This document shows, piece by piece, positions 51,700-58,960 of a DNA stretch of 58,960 nucleotides. Source of the stretch: SIG673 sp045638685 (GTDB taxonomy: Bacteria; Bacillota; Clostridia; Oscillospirales; CAG-272); assembly GCA_045638685.1 (NCBI GenBank), contig JAZUBT010000023.1, forward strand, positions 1 to 58,960. Reading direction: 5' to 3'. The position numbers and the translations under genes are program-made. Numbering within the stretch: position 1 is the first letter of the stretch; every line of letters begins with the position of its first letter. The notes beneath the pieces were generated by a model. It saw only the letters and a program-made list of their open reading frames with translations, was not told the origin of the DNA and made no database searches.

Positions 51700-54600
51700 A
51701 TGAAAAAAATCAGAATACTTGCGTTAATATTGGCGCTGCTGATGTTACCGCTTGGTATATTGGTTTCCTGTAAAAAGGACGATACTGATCCCGACGACGG
51801 TGATGACGAGGGCGACGGAGGCTCCACTCCCACCATTCCGTCCACAAGTACTTCGGTTAACGTTGACGACGGAAAAAAGGCGGGGTATCTCTGTTATTTT
51901 AACTTTAATAAGGCCCCTCTCGGTCCTTTTACGAGTGAGGGACAGTACCAGCCGTATAGCTTCTTCGTTCCTGATAAAACCAAGGAGGGAGCGAACTACG
52001 TTTACGGAAGACGCGACGAGAACGGCAGAGGCGGATACTTAGGTATTGAGCGAGACAAAGCGAAGTCTGCTCCGTATTATGACCTTACCGTACTGAGCCT
52101 TCCCGGGTTAGACGCTTCTCACGTTATATCCTTTGATATCTACCTCGGCGGCGGAGTTATGAAGGATACGGCTAGTCTTATCGGAAGAAAGACCAAGGCG
52201 GGAATATTTAACACCTTCCTTACTTTCTATACCGACGGAAGCATAGTTGCCTCTGGAAAATACAAATTTTACACTGCAAAATCTTCCGGCGAATGGGTAA
52301 ATATCGCAGTTGCCATTGACGACGCAAACCGTGAATTTGACGTTTACGTAAACGGTGTAAAGACGCTCGTGGATATCGAGTATGCTACCGTAGCGTACGG
52401 AACCTGGGAAGCCATGAAAATTGACAGATACCGTATTCAAATTAACGCGGGTAATACAAATACGACGGAGCTTCGTCTTGATAACTTTGCTGTTAACAGC
52501 GGTCTTGTACCGCAGAATGCGAAAGACGAAAGCGCGGTTATCTATACCGATATCTACACCGAAAGAGGAGAGATTTTCGGCCTTGGCGGTGTTGAAGAGT
52601 CGAAGAAGAAGATTCTGGACATTTATTCCTTCAATTCCGGTCTTATGGATACGGTAAAAAAAGATGCCTACTCCAGTAAGCTCCTTATGAGTAACTCCGT
52701 GGCTCTTTCAAAGCTTAGTTCTACAGGAGCCGGAGTTGACCTTCAATATGATTACGGCGTTGAAACCGGAAAATATAAATACGGTGCAAGCATGGGCGGA
52801 AAAACCTTCTACTCCGATCCGCAGATTGGAAAGAGCTTTGAGTTCCGTTCCGACGTCGTAAAAGAAGGCGTTGAAATCGGTAATCTTATAGTTGTTGACG
52901 AAAACGGAAGACAGGGTACATACACTCTTGTCGGCGATGAAGATCTGATAAAAATCACGATTAAAATAGATAATGTAATAACTTACGCGGTATATACGGA
53001 CGGCGTATTCAAAACCGTATCGGACGACAGCTTTGATCCTAATGACACGAAGGCAATCGTATATAACGAGGGCTCCTTCCACGGAAAAACTTATTCGTAT
53101 AATTTTGGCTCCACAGACGATAGCGAGGGTAACAAGGTTTCCGTAACCGTTACTCCCGACGAAATAAACGGTAACCTTGATTTTTCAATGCAGGTAAACG
53201 ATACCGTTTATATTGACGAAAAGAATATTACATACAATTTCGATTACGGAATTCTCACCTTCCAAATTGACGGAAGAACTTACGTATTTGCGTATGATGA
53301 TGTAAAAGATGAGCTTGAGCTTATACTTGACGATGACCTCAAGTCCTATGATTTTGAGGACGGAGACGGCAACTTAACACTTAAGCTTCCGGCTATTGAA
53401 AGCGTTTATATTTCGGAAGACGACGTTCTTGCGCTTCACTATCAAGGCTTCGGTAGCGGCTCCGGCACGCTTGCGTTCCCGGTCAACTCCGAAACGGCAA
53501 AATTAAAGCCGTGGGAAAAATTCTACTTTGAAATTTACATTCCCGATAAAATGATAAACTTCACGTTTGGACTTTATCTCTACTGCGGAACCGATTACTA
53601 CTACACAGTTCTTCAGTTCCCCAAGGAAGGTCTTTACGAGAAGGGAATTCCGCTTGAGGAATTTACCAAATCCGGAAACCCCAATATTAATAACATCACG
53701 AAGGTTGAGTTCAAAATGTTCGGCAATCCGAACGGTACGGCGTACGGTCCTTACGCAGACACTAACGGAGTGCTTGGAAATGACGGATACGGTTTCTACA
53801 TACTTAATATGGCTCTGCTTCAGGAAAAGATTGCCGTGGTAGAAGGTCCTGAGAAAAACAAGGAGCACTGTGTTCACAGAAATGATGAGGGTGTAAGCCA
53901 TCTTGTGGCACTTGAAGACCCTATTCCCGCAAGCTGTGAAAGCATAGGCTATTATGCAAAGAAATGCTCTGAATGTGGGGCAACCGTAATAGACGACGAA
54001 AAGCCGATAACCGACGCGCTCGGACATGATACCGAGGGCCAGGACCCATTTACGCGCTACCCCACCTGCGATGATGCTGGATATACTTACCATTACTGCA
54101 AGAGATGTAACGTGGAGCTTAAATTATCCGAGATTCCGGTTCTTTCTCATGAATACCATGAGATACTTAACAACGCGGCAGGAAGAATGGATTATCGTTG
54201 TAAGCACTGCGGACACAAATATTCGACCTATTTGAACAGCACCCTTGTTTCCGGCAAGGAAAAGTATGAAACTCTCCTTCCGACAGACTCTAAAACGTTT
54301 ATTGTTTACGAAGGCTTTAACGATACAGTTAAGGTAGGAGATTTTAACGGCGTTTCTTCCAGCAATGCTGCTGTGGGAGGAGGCAACCTGTCCTACTGGT
54401 ATGGATACGCTATGTTGACTGCAACGACAGTTGGTTCAAATCATTGCGTTGAGTTCGTCAAGGGTGATACTAAAAACGTCGCATCTTACCAAAATTATTT
54501 TGATATGAACGTAGGCAGCACTTCGTTTGGACAAGGCGCAACATTTGTAATTGAGCTTGATATAATGCCGGGTAAAACAGGAGCTGACGGAAAATATACT

Positions 54601-55512
54601 GCGTTTGATTTCCAGATGATTGACCGTACTACTAACCCGGAAAAAGGTGCAGATGGTAAACCGAAACCAATATTTGCTAAATTGTTTAGCATAAATGAAA
54701 ATGCTGAGATTATAATTGGCGATTATACGGTAGAGCTTGATACTAAAAACTTTACTAACATCGCGGTAGTGGTAGATCCGGGCGCAGGACTCCTGACGTT
54801 ATATAAGAACGGTGTGTTTGCCGCAAGCGGTGCCCCCGCTGAGGCTTCCAAAATAAAATCCAATTTCTGCGTGGAGCGTACGAGAATTTTAGTTAATGAA
54901 AGCGCATCTCAGGATGCCACCGGCGCTTCCTACTACTTTAACAGCGTGTTCGTATATAAATCCGATCTCCCCGTCTGCCTCATAAACACGGAGCTTGTTG
55001 ACGAGAGCAAGGGAAGTCTTGGACTTTACGACAGTGCCACCCCCGCTGAGGACGCGAAGCCTGTAACCGAATTTACTGTTACGGCAGATAAGACAGTATT
55101 CCTTAAACCCACCGATAAGAGCAGCGACTACACCTTCAGCTTCAAGCTTAAGGCTACTGCGGCTCTCGCCACCGGCGTTCTTCTTAAGGGAAATAAGCTT
55201 GACGGCTACGATAAGGGAGTCAGCGCAGACCTTCTTACTGTTAAGAATGGATACATCTGGTTTATGGACGATATTCCGATTCATAAGCTTGTAGAGGGTG
55301 AGGAAATTACGATAAAGCTTTACTGCGAGGATTACCTCTCCCGCGTAACCGTAACGGTTAATGATAAAGAAATCCTTACCAGAATACCTTACGGCACAGG
55401 CGACACCTATTCGGACGCCGACGCTTACGTCAGAAGCTACACCTTCGGCTCTGCCGTTGGAGAATATTCGATAACGGATATAAGCTTCGTAACCACCGCA
55501 AAGGCGGAATAA
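51700..55512 (+). CDS. Large surface lipoprotein with LamG-like domains and a CxxC module
   Basis: 1270 residues. A lipoprotein signal (hydrophobic 5-20, lipobox LVSC with Cys24) is followed by an acidic Asp/Gly/Thr linker. A concanavalin-like/LamG domain (about 60-270) ends NTTELRLDNFAVNSG. Long beta-rich repeats follow, then a cysteine module (about 725-840: HCVHRND, CSECG, PTCDDAGYTYHYCKRC, YRCKHCGHKY) common on clostridial gut surface proteins. A second LamG-like domain lies near 880-1090 (GYAMLTATT, FDFQMIDR, ITLYKNG-like). It probably binds or displays on carbohydrate or peptidoglycan outside the cell; no catalytic residues are seen. Confidence 0.7.
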   Translation: MKKIRILALILALLMLPLGILVSCKKDDTDPDDGDDEGDGGSTPTIPSTSTSVNVDDGKKAGYLCYFNFNKAPLGPFTSEGQYQPYSFFVPDKTKEGANYVYGRRDENGRGGYLGIERDKAKSAPYYDLTVLSLPGLDASHVISFDIYLGGGVMKDTASLIGRKTKAGIFNTFLTFYTDGSIVASGKYKFYTAKSSGEWVNIAVAIDDANREFDVYVNGVKTLVDIEYATVAYGTWEAMKIDRYRIQINAGNTNTTELRLDNFAVNSGLVPQNAKDESAVIYTDIYTERGEIFGLGGVEESKKKILDIYSFNSGLMDTVKKDAYSSKLLMSNSVALSKLSSTGAGVDLQYDYGVETGKYKYGASMGGKTFYSDPQIGKSFEFRSDVVKEGVEIGNLIVVDENGRQGTYTLVGDEDLIKITIKIDNVITYAVYTDGVFKTVSDDSFDPNDTKAIVYNEGSFHGKTYSYNFGSTDDSEGNKVSVTVTPDEINGNLDFSMQVNDTVYIDEKNITYNFDYGILTFQIDGRTYVFAYDDVKDELELILDDDLKSYDFEDGDGNLTLKLPAIESVYISEDDVLALHYQGFGSGSGTLAFPVNSETAKLKPWEKFYFEIYIPDKMINFTFGLYLYCGTDYYYTVLQFPKEGLYEKGIPLEEFTKSGNPNINNITKVEFKMFGNPNGTAYGPYADTNGVLGNDGYGFYILNMALLQEKIAVVEGPEKNKEHCVHRNDEGVSHLVALEDPIPASCESIGYYAKKCSECGATVIDDEKPITDALGHDTEGQDPFTRYPTCDDAGYTYHYCKRCNVELKLSEIPVLSHEYHEILNNAAGRMDYRCKHCGHKYSTYLNSTLVSGKEKYETLLPTDSKTFIVYEGFNDTVKVGDFNGVSSSNAAVGGGNLSYWYGYAMLTATTVGSNHCVEFVKGDTKNVASYQNYFDMNVGSTSFGQGATFVIELDIMPGKTGADGKYTAFDFQMIDRTTNPEKGADGKPKPIFAKLFSINENAEIIIGDYTVELDTKNFTNIAVVVDPGAGLLTLYKNGVFAASGAPAEASKIKSNFCVERTRILVNESASQDATGASYYFNSVFVYKSDLPVCLINTELVDESKGSLGLYDSATPAEDAKPVTEFTVTADKTVFLKPTDKSSDYTFSFKLKATAALATGVLLKGNKLDGYDKGVSADLLTVKNGYIWFMDDIPIHKLVEGEEITIKLYCEDYLSRVTVTVNDKEILTRIPYGTGDTYSDADAYVRSYTFGSAVGEYSITDISFVTTAKAE

Positions 55513-55551
55513 AAGGGTCGGACGGATTTTCTCCGTTGTCTTTAACAAAAT

Positions 55552-55584
55552 AAAGCCGCAGAATGATTTTCTGCGGCTTTTGTG
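55552..55584 (+). terminator. Terminator of the lipoprotein gene
   Basis: Stem AAAGCCGCAGAA / TTCTGCGGCTTT with a five-base loop, followed by TTTTG; 40 bases past the stop codon. Confidence 0.85.
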
Positions 55585-55632
55585 TTATAATAGAGTATCA
55601 TAAACGGTATCTGAAAAAGTAAAGCATAATAA

Positions 55633-55658
55633 AAGCTCCCCCGTACATGGGGGAGCTT
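55633..55658 (-). terminator. Terminator of the beta-galactosidase gene
   Basis: Perfect ten-base stem AAGCTCCCCC / GGGGGAGCTT, T-rich on the minus strand; it lies 64 bases beyond the beta-galactosidase stop codon. Confidence 0.75.
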
Positions 55659-55721
55659 ATTTAATTTCGGTTGGTTTACGGATATACCCACCCGCTATTG
55701 GCAGGCAGTACCGCAAAGAAA

Positions 55722-58013
55722 TTATTTAGCCTTTTTCTTCGGCTTTCTTATTCTGTTAAGCTTTTTGTTCATTTTAAGGAGCTCTTCCTTAGTGAAGGAA
55801 ACGTTTATCATGCCGAGCATACTTGTCAGACGCAGAACGGTAAAGCCTCCGAGCATCTGCATAATGTCGCCACCGTTGCCTCCCTTGAGGTCAACGTCAA
55901 AGCCGCCGGACTTTTTCTCGTCCTTGCCCTTCTTCTTACCGGCGCTCATCTTCTTTTTAAGCTTAAGCGCAACTCCGATAAACCACAGCTTTCCAAGCTT
56001 TGACTCCATTATGTCGGAAACCTTGTCGTTAAGAGAGAAGCGTCCTTCGGGAGCATTAATGTCAAACCAGTTGAGAACCGCGCCCTTTTCAACGAGAACG
56101 TAGTCCATATTCATCTCGCTTACCTTACGTATCTTACCCTCGTCGGTAAACTCGCCCGCTTTTGCAACTATGGTGGTCTCGCCCTCATTCTTTACGTCAA
56201 AGTAGAAGAAGTGGTCCTCGGCGGTCTTTTTGCCAATGCTTTCGCCGTTTACGAAAAGCTCAACCTCGGGAAGGTTGGAATATACCGTTACCTTGGTAAC
56301 GTCCTCTACACGGTCAATATATCTCTTGCCGCAGAGGTGTACGAACGGATCATCCTCCGGAGAGACAAGCCATGCCTTATATGCGTAGCAGGCGTCCTTT
56401 TTGTACTTTCTGTCTATCGTTATAAGTCCCTTGTGGTTCTGTCCGTTTTCTCCACCCTCCGCTCTCGCATCGGCGCGGAAATCAAACATATTCCATACGT
56501 GGGTAGCCCACATGTACTTACGGGTAAAGAGCTGTTTTATAAGCTCCTCGTGGTAGTACGCCTGATATTCCTCGGTGTAGTCGCCCTGCTTCGGGGTACT
56601 TGTGTGCCAGTTAAGAGCCTCGCAGCCGTACTCGGAGCAGCCTATCGGAATAGTCGGGTGTGTTTCGTGGAACTTATCAAACCACGGGCCGTTCATAGAG
56701 GTATCTCCACCGTACCAACCAAAATAGTGGTTGTACGAAACAACGTCTGGAATAAGGAGATAAGGATCGTCCATTTTGCACATAGAAACAGCGGCAATGG
56801 TGGTGAGACGCGTCTTATCCATTTCGTGAACGAGGTTGTTTAAGATGCGGTGGTTTTCAAGAAGATCCTCATCGGAGCCGCCTATCGAAATCTCATTGGA
56901 AAGTCCCCAAACAACGATAGAGGGGTGGTTGTAGTTCTGGCAGATAAGCTCCTTCATCTGCGAAATCGTGTTCTCGCGGCCGCCGGGCATGTGCTTTGAA
57001 ATATACGGTATCTCCGCCCATATTACAAGTCCCTTTTCATCGCAGAGGTCGTAGAAATACTGATCGTGCTGATAGTGCGCAAGTCTTATGGTTGTTGCAC
57101 CTACCTCGCAGATAAGCTCAATATCCTCCTTGTGGTGCTCAGGGAGAAGTGCGTTGCCTACACCCCATCTGTCCTGGTGGCGGGAAACTCCGCGAAGCGG
57201 GTACTCCTTGCCGTTAAGGATAAAGCCGTTGTCGGGATCGATTTTAAAGCTGCGGCAACCGAAACGGCTGCATACGTTGTCGATAATCTCGCCATTCTCT
57301 ATTATTTCTATTTCACAGCAGTAGAGGTAAGGATCCTTGCGTCCGTTCCAGAGGTGTACGCCCGATATGTCAAATACTACCTTTGTTTCGGTTGTTTCTA
57401 TCTTTTGAATCTCGGTTTCGTCATTTTCATATACAGTATAAACAAGAACCTGTCCTTCTTTAAGTCCCGTTACGTATGCTTCAACCTCTACACTTGCGTC
57501 GGTGCCGTTAACGGTAGGAGTAATTTTAAGACCGGGAGCACCGTGGTAGTCAAGGTCAAAGTGGGTATTGTTTACGCAAATAAGATTTACGTCGCGGTAG
57601 ATACCGCCGTAAAAGGTGAAGTCTGCCATCTGCGGGTAAACGGTGTCGCTCGGAGAGTTATCAACGACGAGATAAATATCGGTTACGCCGTCGGTAAGAG
57701 CCTCAGTAACGTTAACTCTCCAGGTGGAGTAGCCTCCGTCATGGTGAGCGAGCTTCTTGCCGTTTACAAACAAATCGGCAGATGCGTTCGTGCCGCGGAA
57801 TTCAAGGTAATACTGATCAGCTTTCGGATAGTCGGCTTTGTTAAAAGCCTTTGAATAGACGCAGGATCCGCGGAAGTAATCGTTTCCGCCGTCCTGACCG
57901 TCGGTAGCGTTCCACGAGTGGGGAAGGTCAATCTTTTCGCCATCTGCGGAAAGCGGCTCGGTCGCGTTCTTAAAAAACAGCCAGTCTTTATTAAGGTTTA
58001 TAATTTCTCTCAT
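55722..58013 (-). CDS. Beta-galactosidase, GH2 family
   Basis: 763 residues. Sugar-binding domain (1-145, GSCVYSKAF, FVNGKKLAHHDGGYSTWRVNVTE), immunoglobulin-like domain, TIM barrel and C-terminal domains. Catalytic acid/base Glu374 (GLSNEIS) and nucleophile Glu461 (CSEYGCEA) are in place, with RLAHYQHDQYFYDLCDEKG before them. A C-terminal 100-residue lysine-rich segment (FSLNDKVSDIMESKLGKL, KGKDEKKSGG) is extra compared with LacZ. Cytoplasmic, since no signal peptide is seen. AGGAG precedes the ATG. It lies downstream of a GPH symporter gene, so lactose-like or other galactosides are probably imported and cleaved. Confidence 0.92.
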   Translation of the reverse strand: MREIINLNKDWLFFKNATEPLSADGEKIDLPHSWNATDGQDGGNDYFRGSCVYSKAFNKADYPKADQYYLEFRGTNASADLFVNGKKLAHHDGGYSTWRVNVTEALTDGVTDIYLVVDNSPSDTVYPQMADFTFYGGIYRDVNLICVNNTHFDLDYHGAPGLKITPTVNGTDASVEVEAYVTGLKEGQVLVYTVYENDETEIQKIETTETKVVFDISGVHLWNGRKDPYLYCCEIEIIENGEIIDNVCSRFGCRSFKIDPDNGFILNGKEYPLRGVSRHQDRWGVGNALLPEHHKEDIELICEVGATTIRLAHYQHDQYFYDLCDEKGLVIWAEIPYISKHMPGGRENTISQMKELICQNYNHPSIVVWGLSNEISIGGSDEDLLENHRILNNLVHEMDKTRLTTIAAVSMCKMDDPYLLIPDVVSYNHYFGWYGGDTSMNGPWFDKFHETHPTIPIGCSEYGCEALNWHTSTPKQGDYTEEYQAYYHEELIKQLFTRKYMWATHVWNMFDFRADARAEGGENGQNHKGLITIDRKYKKDACYAYKAWLVSPEDDPFVHLCGKRYIDRVEDVTKVTVYSNLPEVELFVNGESIGKKTAEDHFFYFDVKNEGETTIVAKAGEFTDEGKIRKVSEMNMDYVLVEKGAVLNWFDINAPEGRFSLNDKVSDIMESKLGKLWFIGVALKLKKKMSAGKKKGKDEKKSGGFDVDLKGGNGGDIMQMLGGFTVLRLTSMLGMINVSFTKEELLKMNKKLNRIRKPKKKAK

Positions 58014-58075
58014 TATGGGTTCTCCTTGGAAGTTTGAATTTGAATTTTTGTGGCCGACCGCCGGTCGTCCGTTTA

Positions 58076-58113
58076 TTATTAAAAGGCGTCGAAGCGGGAA
58101 GCTCTGACGCCTT
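58076..58113 (-). terminator. Hairpin between the symporter and beta-galactosidase genes
   Basis: Stem AAGGCGTC / GACGCCTT (58083-58090 with 58106-58113), T-rich on the minus strand. It may partly terminate the symporter transcript before the beta-galactosidase gene. A short GACC-GCC-GGTC hairpin is nearby. Confidence 0.6.
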
Positions 58114-58127
58114 AAAATGTCATTTTC

Positions 58128-58960
58128 TTACGCTTCTGTCTGTTTAGCTGCGTTTCTTTCCGCAAGCTCCGCATTCATTGTTTCAAGCGTCTTTTTGTCA
58201 AGGTTGTAAATTACCGCAAGACCGATAAACTGAAGAACGGCGCTGAAGAAGTAGAGTCCTGCAACGAGCCAACACATATTGTGTGCGGTTGCTGCGGATT
58301 GTCCAATGGTTCCGTACTTTGCTTCGTATCCGAGCCAACCCATGATAAGAAGAACCATAGAGGGGCCGATACCCTGAGCAAGCTTACGGAAGAAGGAGTG
58401 GAGCGAATAAACGGTTCCCTCCTCGCGGGTTCCGAATTTCCATTCGTTGTAGTCGATAGCATCACCCATCATAGCCCAGGATACGCAGGTATATACACCC
58501 ATACCGACACCGAATACGACGAGACCGGCAAGATATACAACGAGCGCAAGCTTTACGTCATTGATGAGAGGGAATATGAACATTATAACTCCGCCGACAA
58601 GAGATAATAACGTGCCGAAAACGGAAGCTTCCTTTTTACCGAACTTGTTTACAATCTTAGTAATAAAGGGCATAAAGAGGAACATCGGTAAAAAGCCTAT
58701 CATCTGAACGAGTCCGGAGAGAGACGCCATATTGAAGTAGGTAGCAAACATAATGGTGTTTGCTGTGGTAGCAGCGTTCATTCCAAGGAACATACCCATA
58801 GCCGCGAGCGTCGCGCCGACAGCAGGGCGATTCTTCATGAATTTGCCGAAAGCATTGAAAATGTTATATTTTTCTCCGCCCTCGTTGGTTTTTACGGTGT
58901 TTTCGTCAACTCTTATGGTCGTTAATTTGAGCATAAGCATAAAGGCAAGGAAGCCGATGA
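58128..58960 (-). CDS. GPH-type sugar symporter (MFS), 5' end outside the window
   Basis: The C-terminal 277 residues or so lie in the window. The frame continues in the hydrophobic direction to the right edge (IGFLAFMLMLKL), so the gene is truncated there rather than starting at the internal ATG at 58940. About six transmembrane helices, ending with a charged tail. AMMGDAIDYNEWKFGTREEGTVYSLHSFFRKLAQGIGPSMVLL is the GPH/LacS/MelB-type cytoplasmic segment. Likely imports the sugar cleaved by the downstream beta-galactosidase. Confidence 0.9.
   Translation of the reverse strand, partial: IGFLAFMLMLKLTTIRVDENTVKTNEGGEKYNIFNAFGKFMKNRPAVGATLAAMGMFLGMNAATTANTIMFATYFNMASLSGLVQMIGFLPMFLFMPFITKIVNKFGKKEASVFGTLLSLVGGVIMFIFPLINDVKLALVVYLAGLVVFGVGMGVYTCVSWAMMGDAIDYNEWKFGTREEGTVYSLHSFFRKLAQGIGPSMVLLIMGWLGYEAKYGTIGQSAATAHNMCWLVAGLYFFSAVLQFIGLAVIYNLDKKTLETMNAELAERNAAKQTEA

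Overview
The window is chromosomal DNA of moderate GC content from a spore-forming, probably anaerobic member of the Clostridia (Firmicutes). The evidence is spoIVA, a YlmC/YmxH-type sporulation gene, an alpha/beta small acid-soluble spore protein gene, spoVAC-spoVAD-spoVAE, a biotin-dependent Na+-translocating decarboxylase operon and rubrerythrin. Sugar-acid and glycoside genes (mannonate dehydratase, GH2 beta-galactosidase with a sugar symporter) and a large CxxC-module lipoprotein suggest a gut-type, carbohydrate-fermenting Clostridium relative. Genus and species cannot be named from the sequence alone.

Layout, left to right. Positions 1-308 hold a leftward tRNA cluster (Val, Asp, Phe) with a near-perfect promoter. 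Positions 665-5955 hold a five-gene Na+-pump / transcarboxylase operon (carboxyltransferase, gamma/delta membrane anchor, biotin carrier, membrane beta subunit, OadA/PycB-like carboxyltransferase), ended by a hairpin terminator. Rubrerythrin follows with its own promoter and terminator (6297-7056).

Positions 7202-17642 are the most interesting part. Eight co-directional genes lie behind one strong sigma-A-type promoter and before one strong terminator. They encode, in order: a zinc-ribbon protein with a C-terminal HEPN-type Rx4H motif; a CHMP/Snf7-like (ESCRT-III-like) coiled-coil protein; an ESCRT-III-like domain fused to a Vps4/katanin-type AAA+ ATPase; a MIT-like domain fused to a second Vps4-like AAA+ ATPase; a zinc-ribbon/Sel1/trypsin-like protease without signal peptide; an SPFH (band 7) protein with C-terminal zinc ribbon; a long protein with two or more ESCRT-III-like helical hairpins; and a MIT-like domain fused to a CbbX/SpoVK-type AAA+ ATPase. 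Together this looks like a bacterial ESCRT-III/Vps4 membrane-remodelling machine equipped with a protease and a putative ribonuclease. I interpret it as a membrane-stress or conflict/defence system.

Positions 17789-25289 are leftward: an FAD-dependent reductase, an SDR, two Gfo/Idh/MocA oxidoreductases, tRNA-Leu with an 81-bp tandem repeat beside it, uxuA and a TtcA-like tRNA thiolase. Positions 25353-30759 are rightward: a small zinc-ribbon protein, a GNAT acetyltransferase, a P-loop kinase-like protein and a heterodimeric ABC exporter whose first half carries an apparent 1-base deletion. mtaB (leftward) follows.

Positions 32452-42134 are a compact phage-derived head module: a perfect LexA/SOS box and promoter, small zinc-finger protein, putative small terminase, large terminase, P22-type portal, Prp-like cysteine protease, scaffold-like protein, N4-gp56 family major capsid, two connectors, a beta-propeller-like protein and an XhlA-like protein. 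There is no integrase, replication, tail-fibre or lysin gene. It is either a decayed prophage or a domesticated, gene-transfer-agent-like particle.

The right end holds sporulation genes (spoIVA to ssp), an MFS symporter, a glycerophosphodiesterase, an asparaginase-like gene coupled to a possible nuclease-fold gene, the spoVA channel genes, a 1270-residue surface lipoprotein, a GH2 beta-galactosidase and a truncated sugar symporter.
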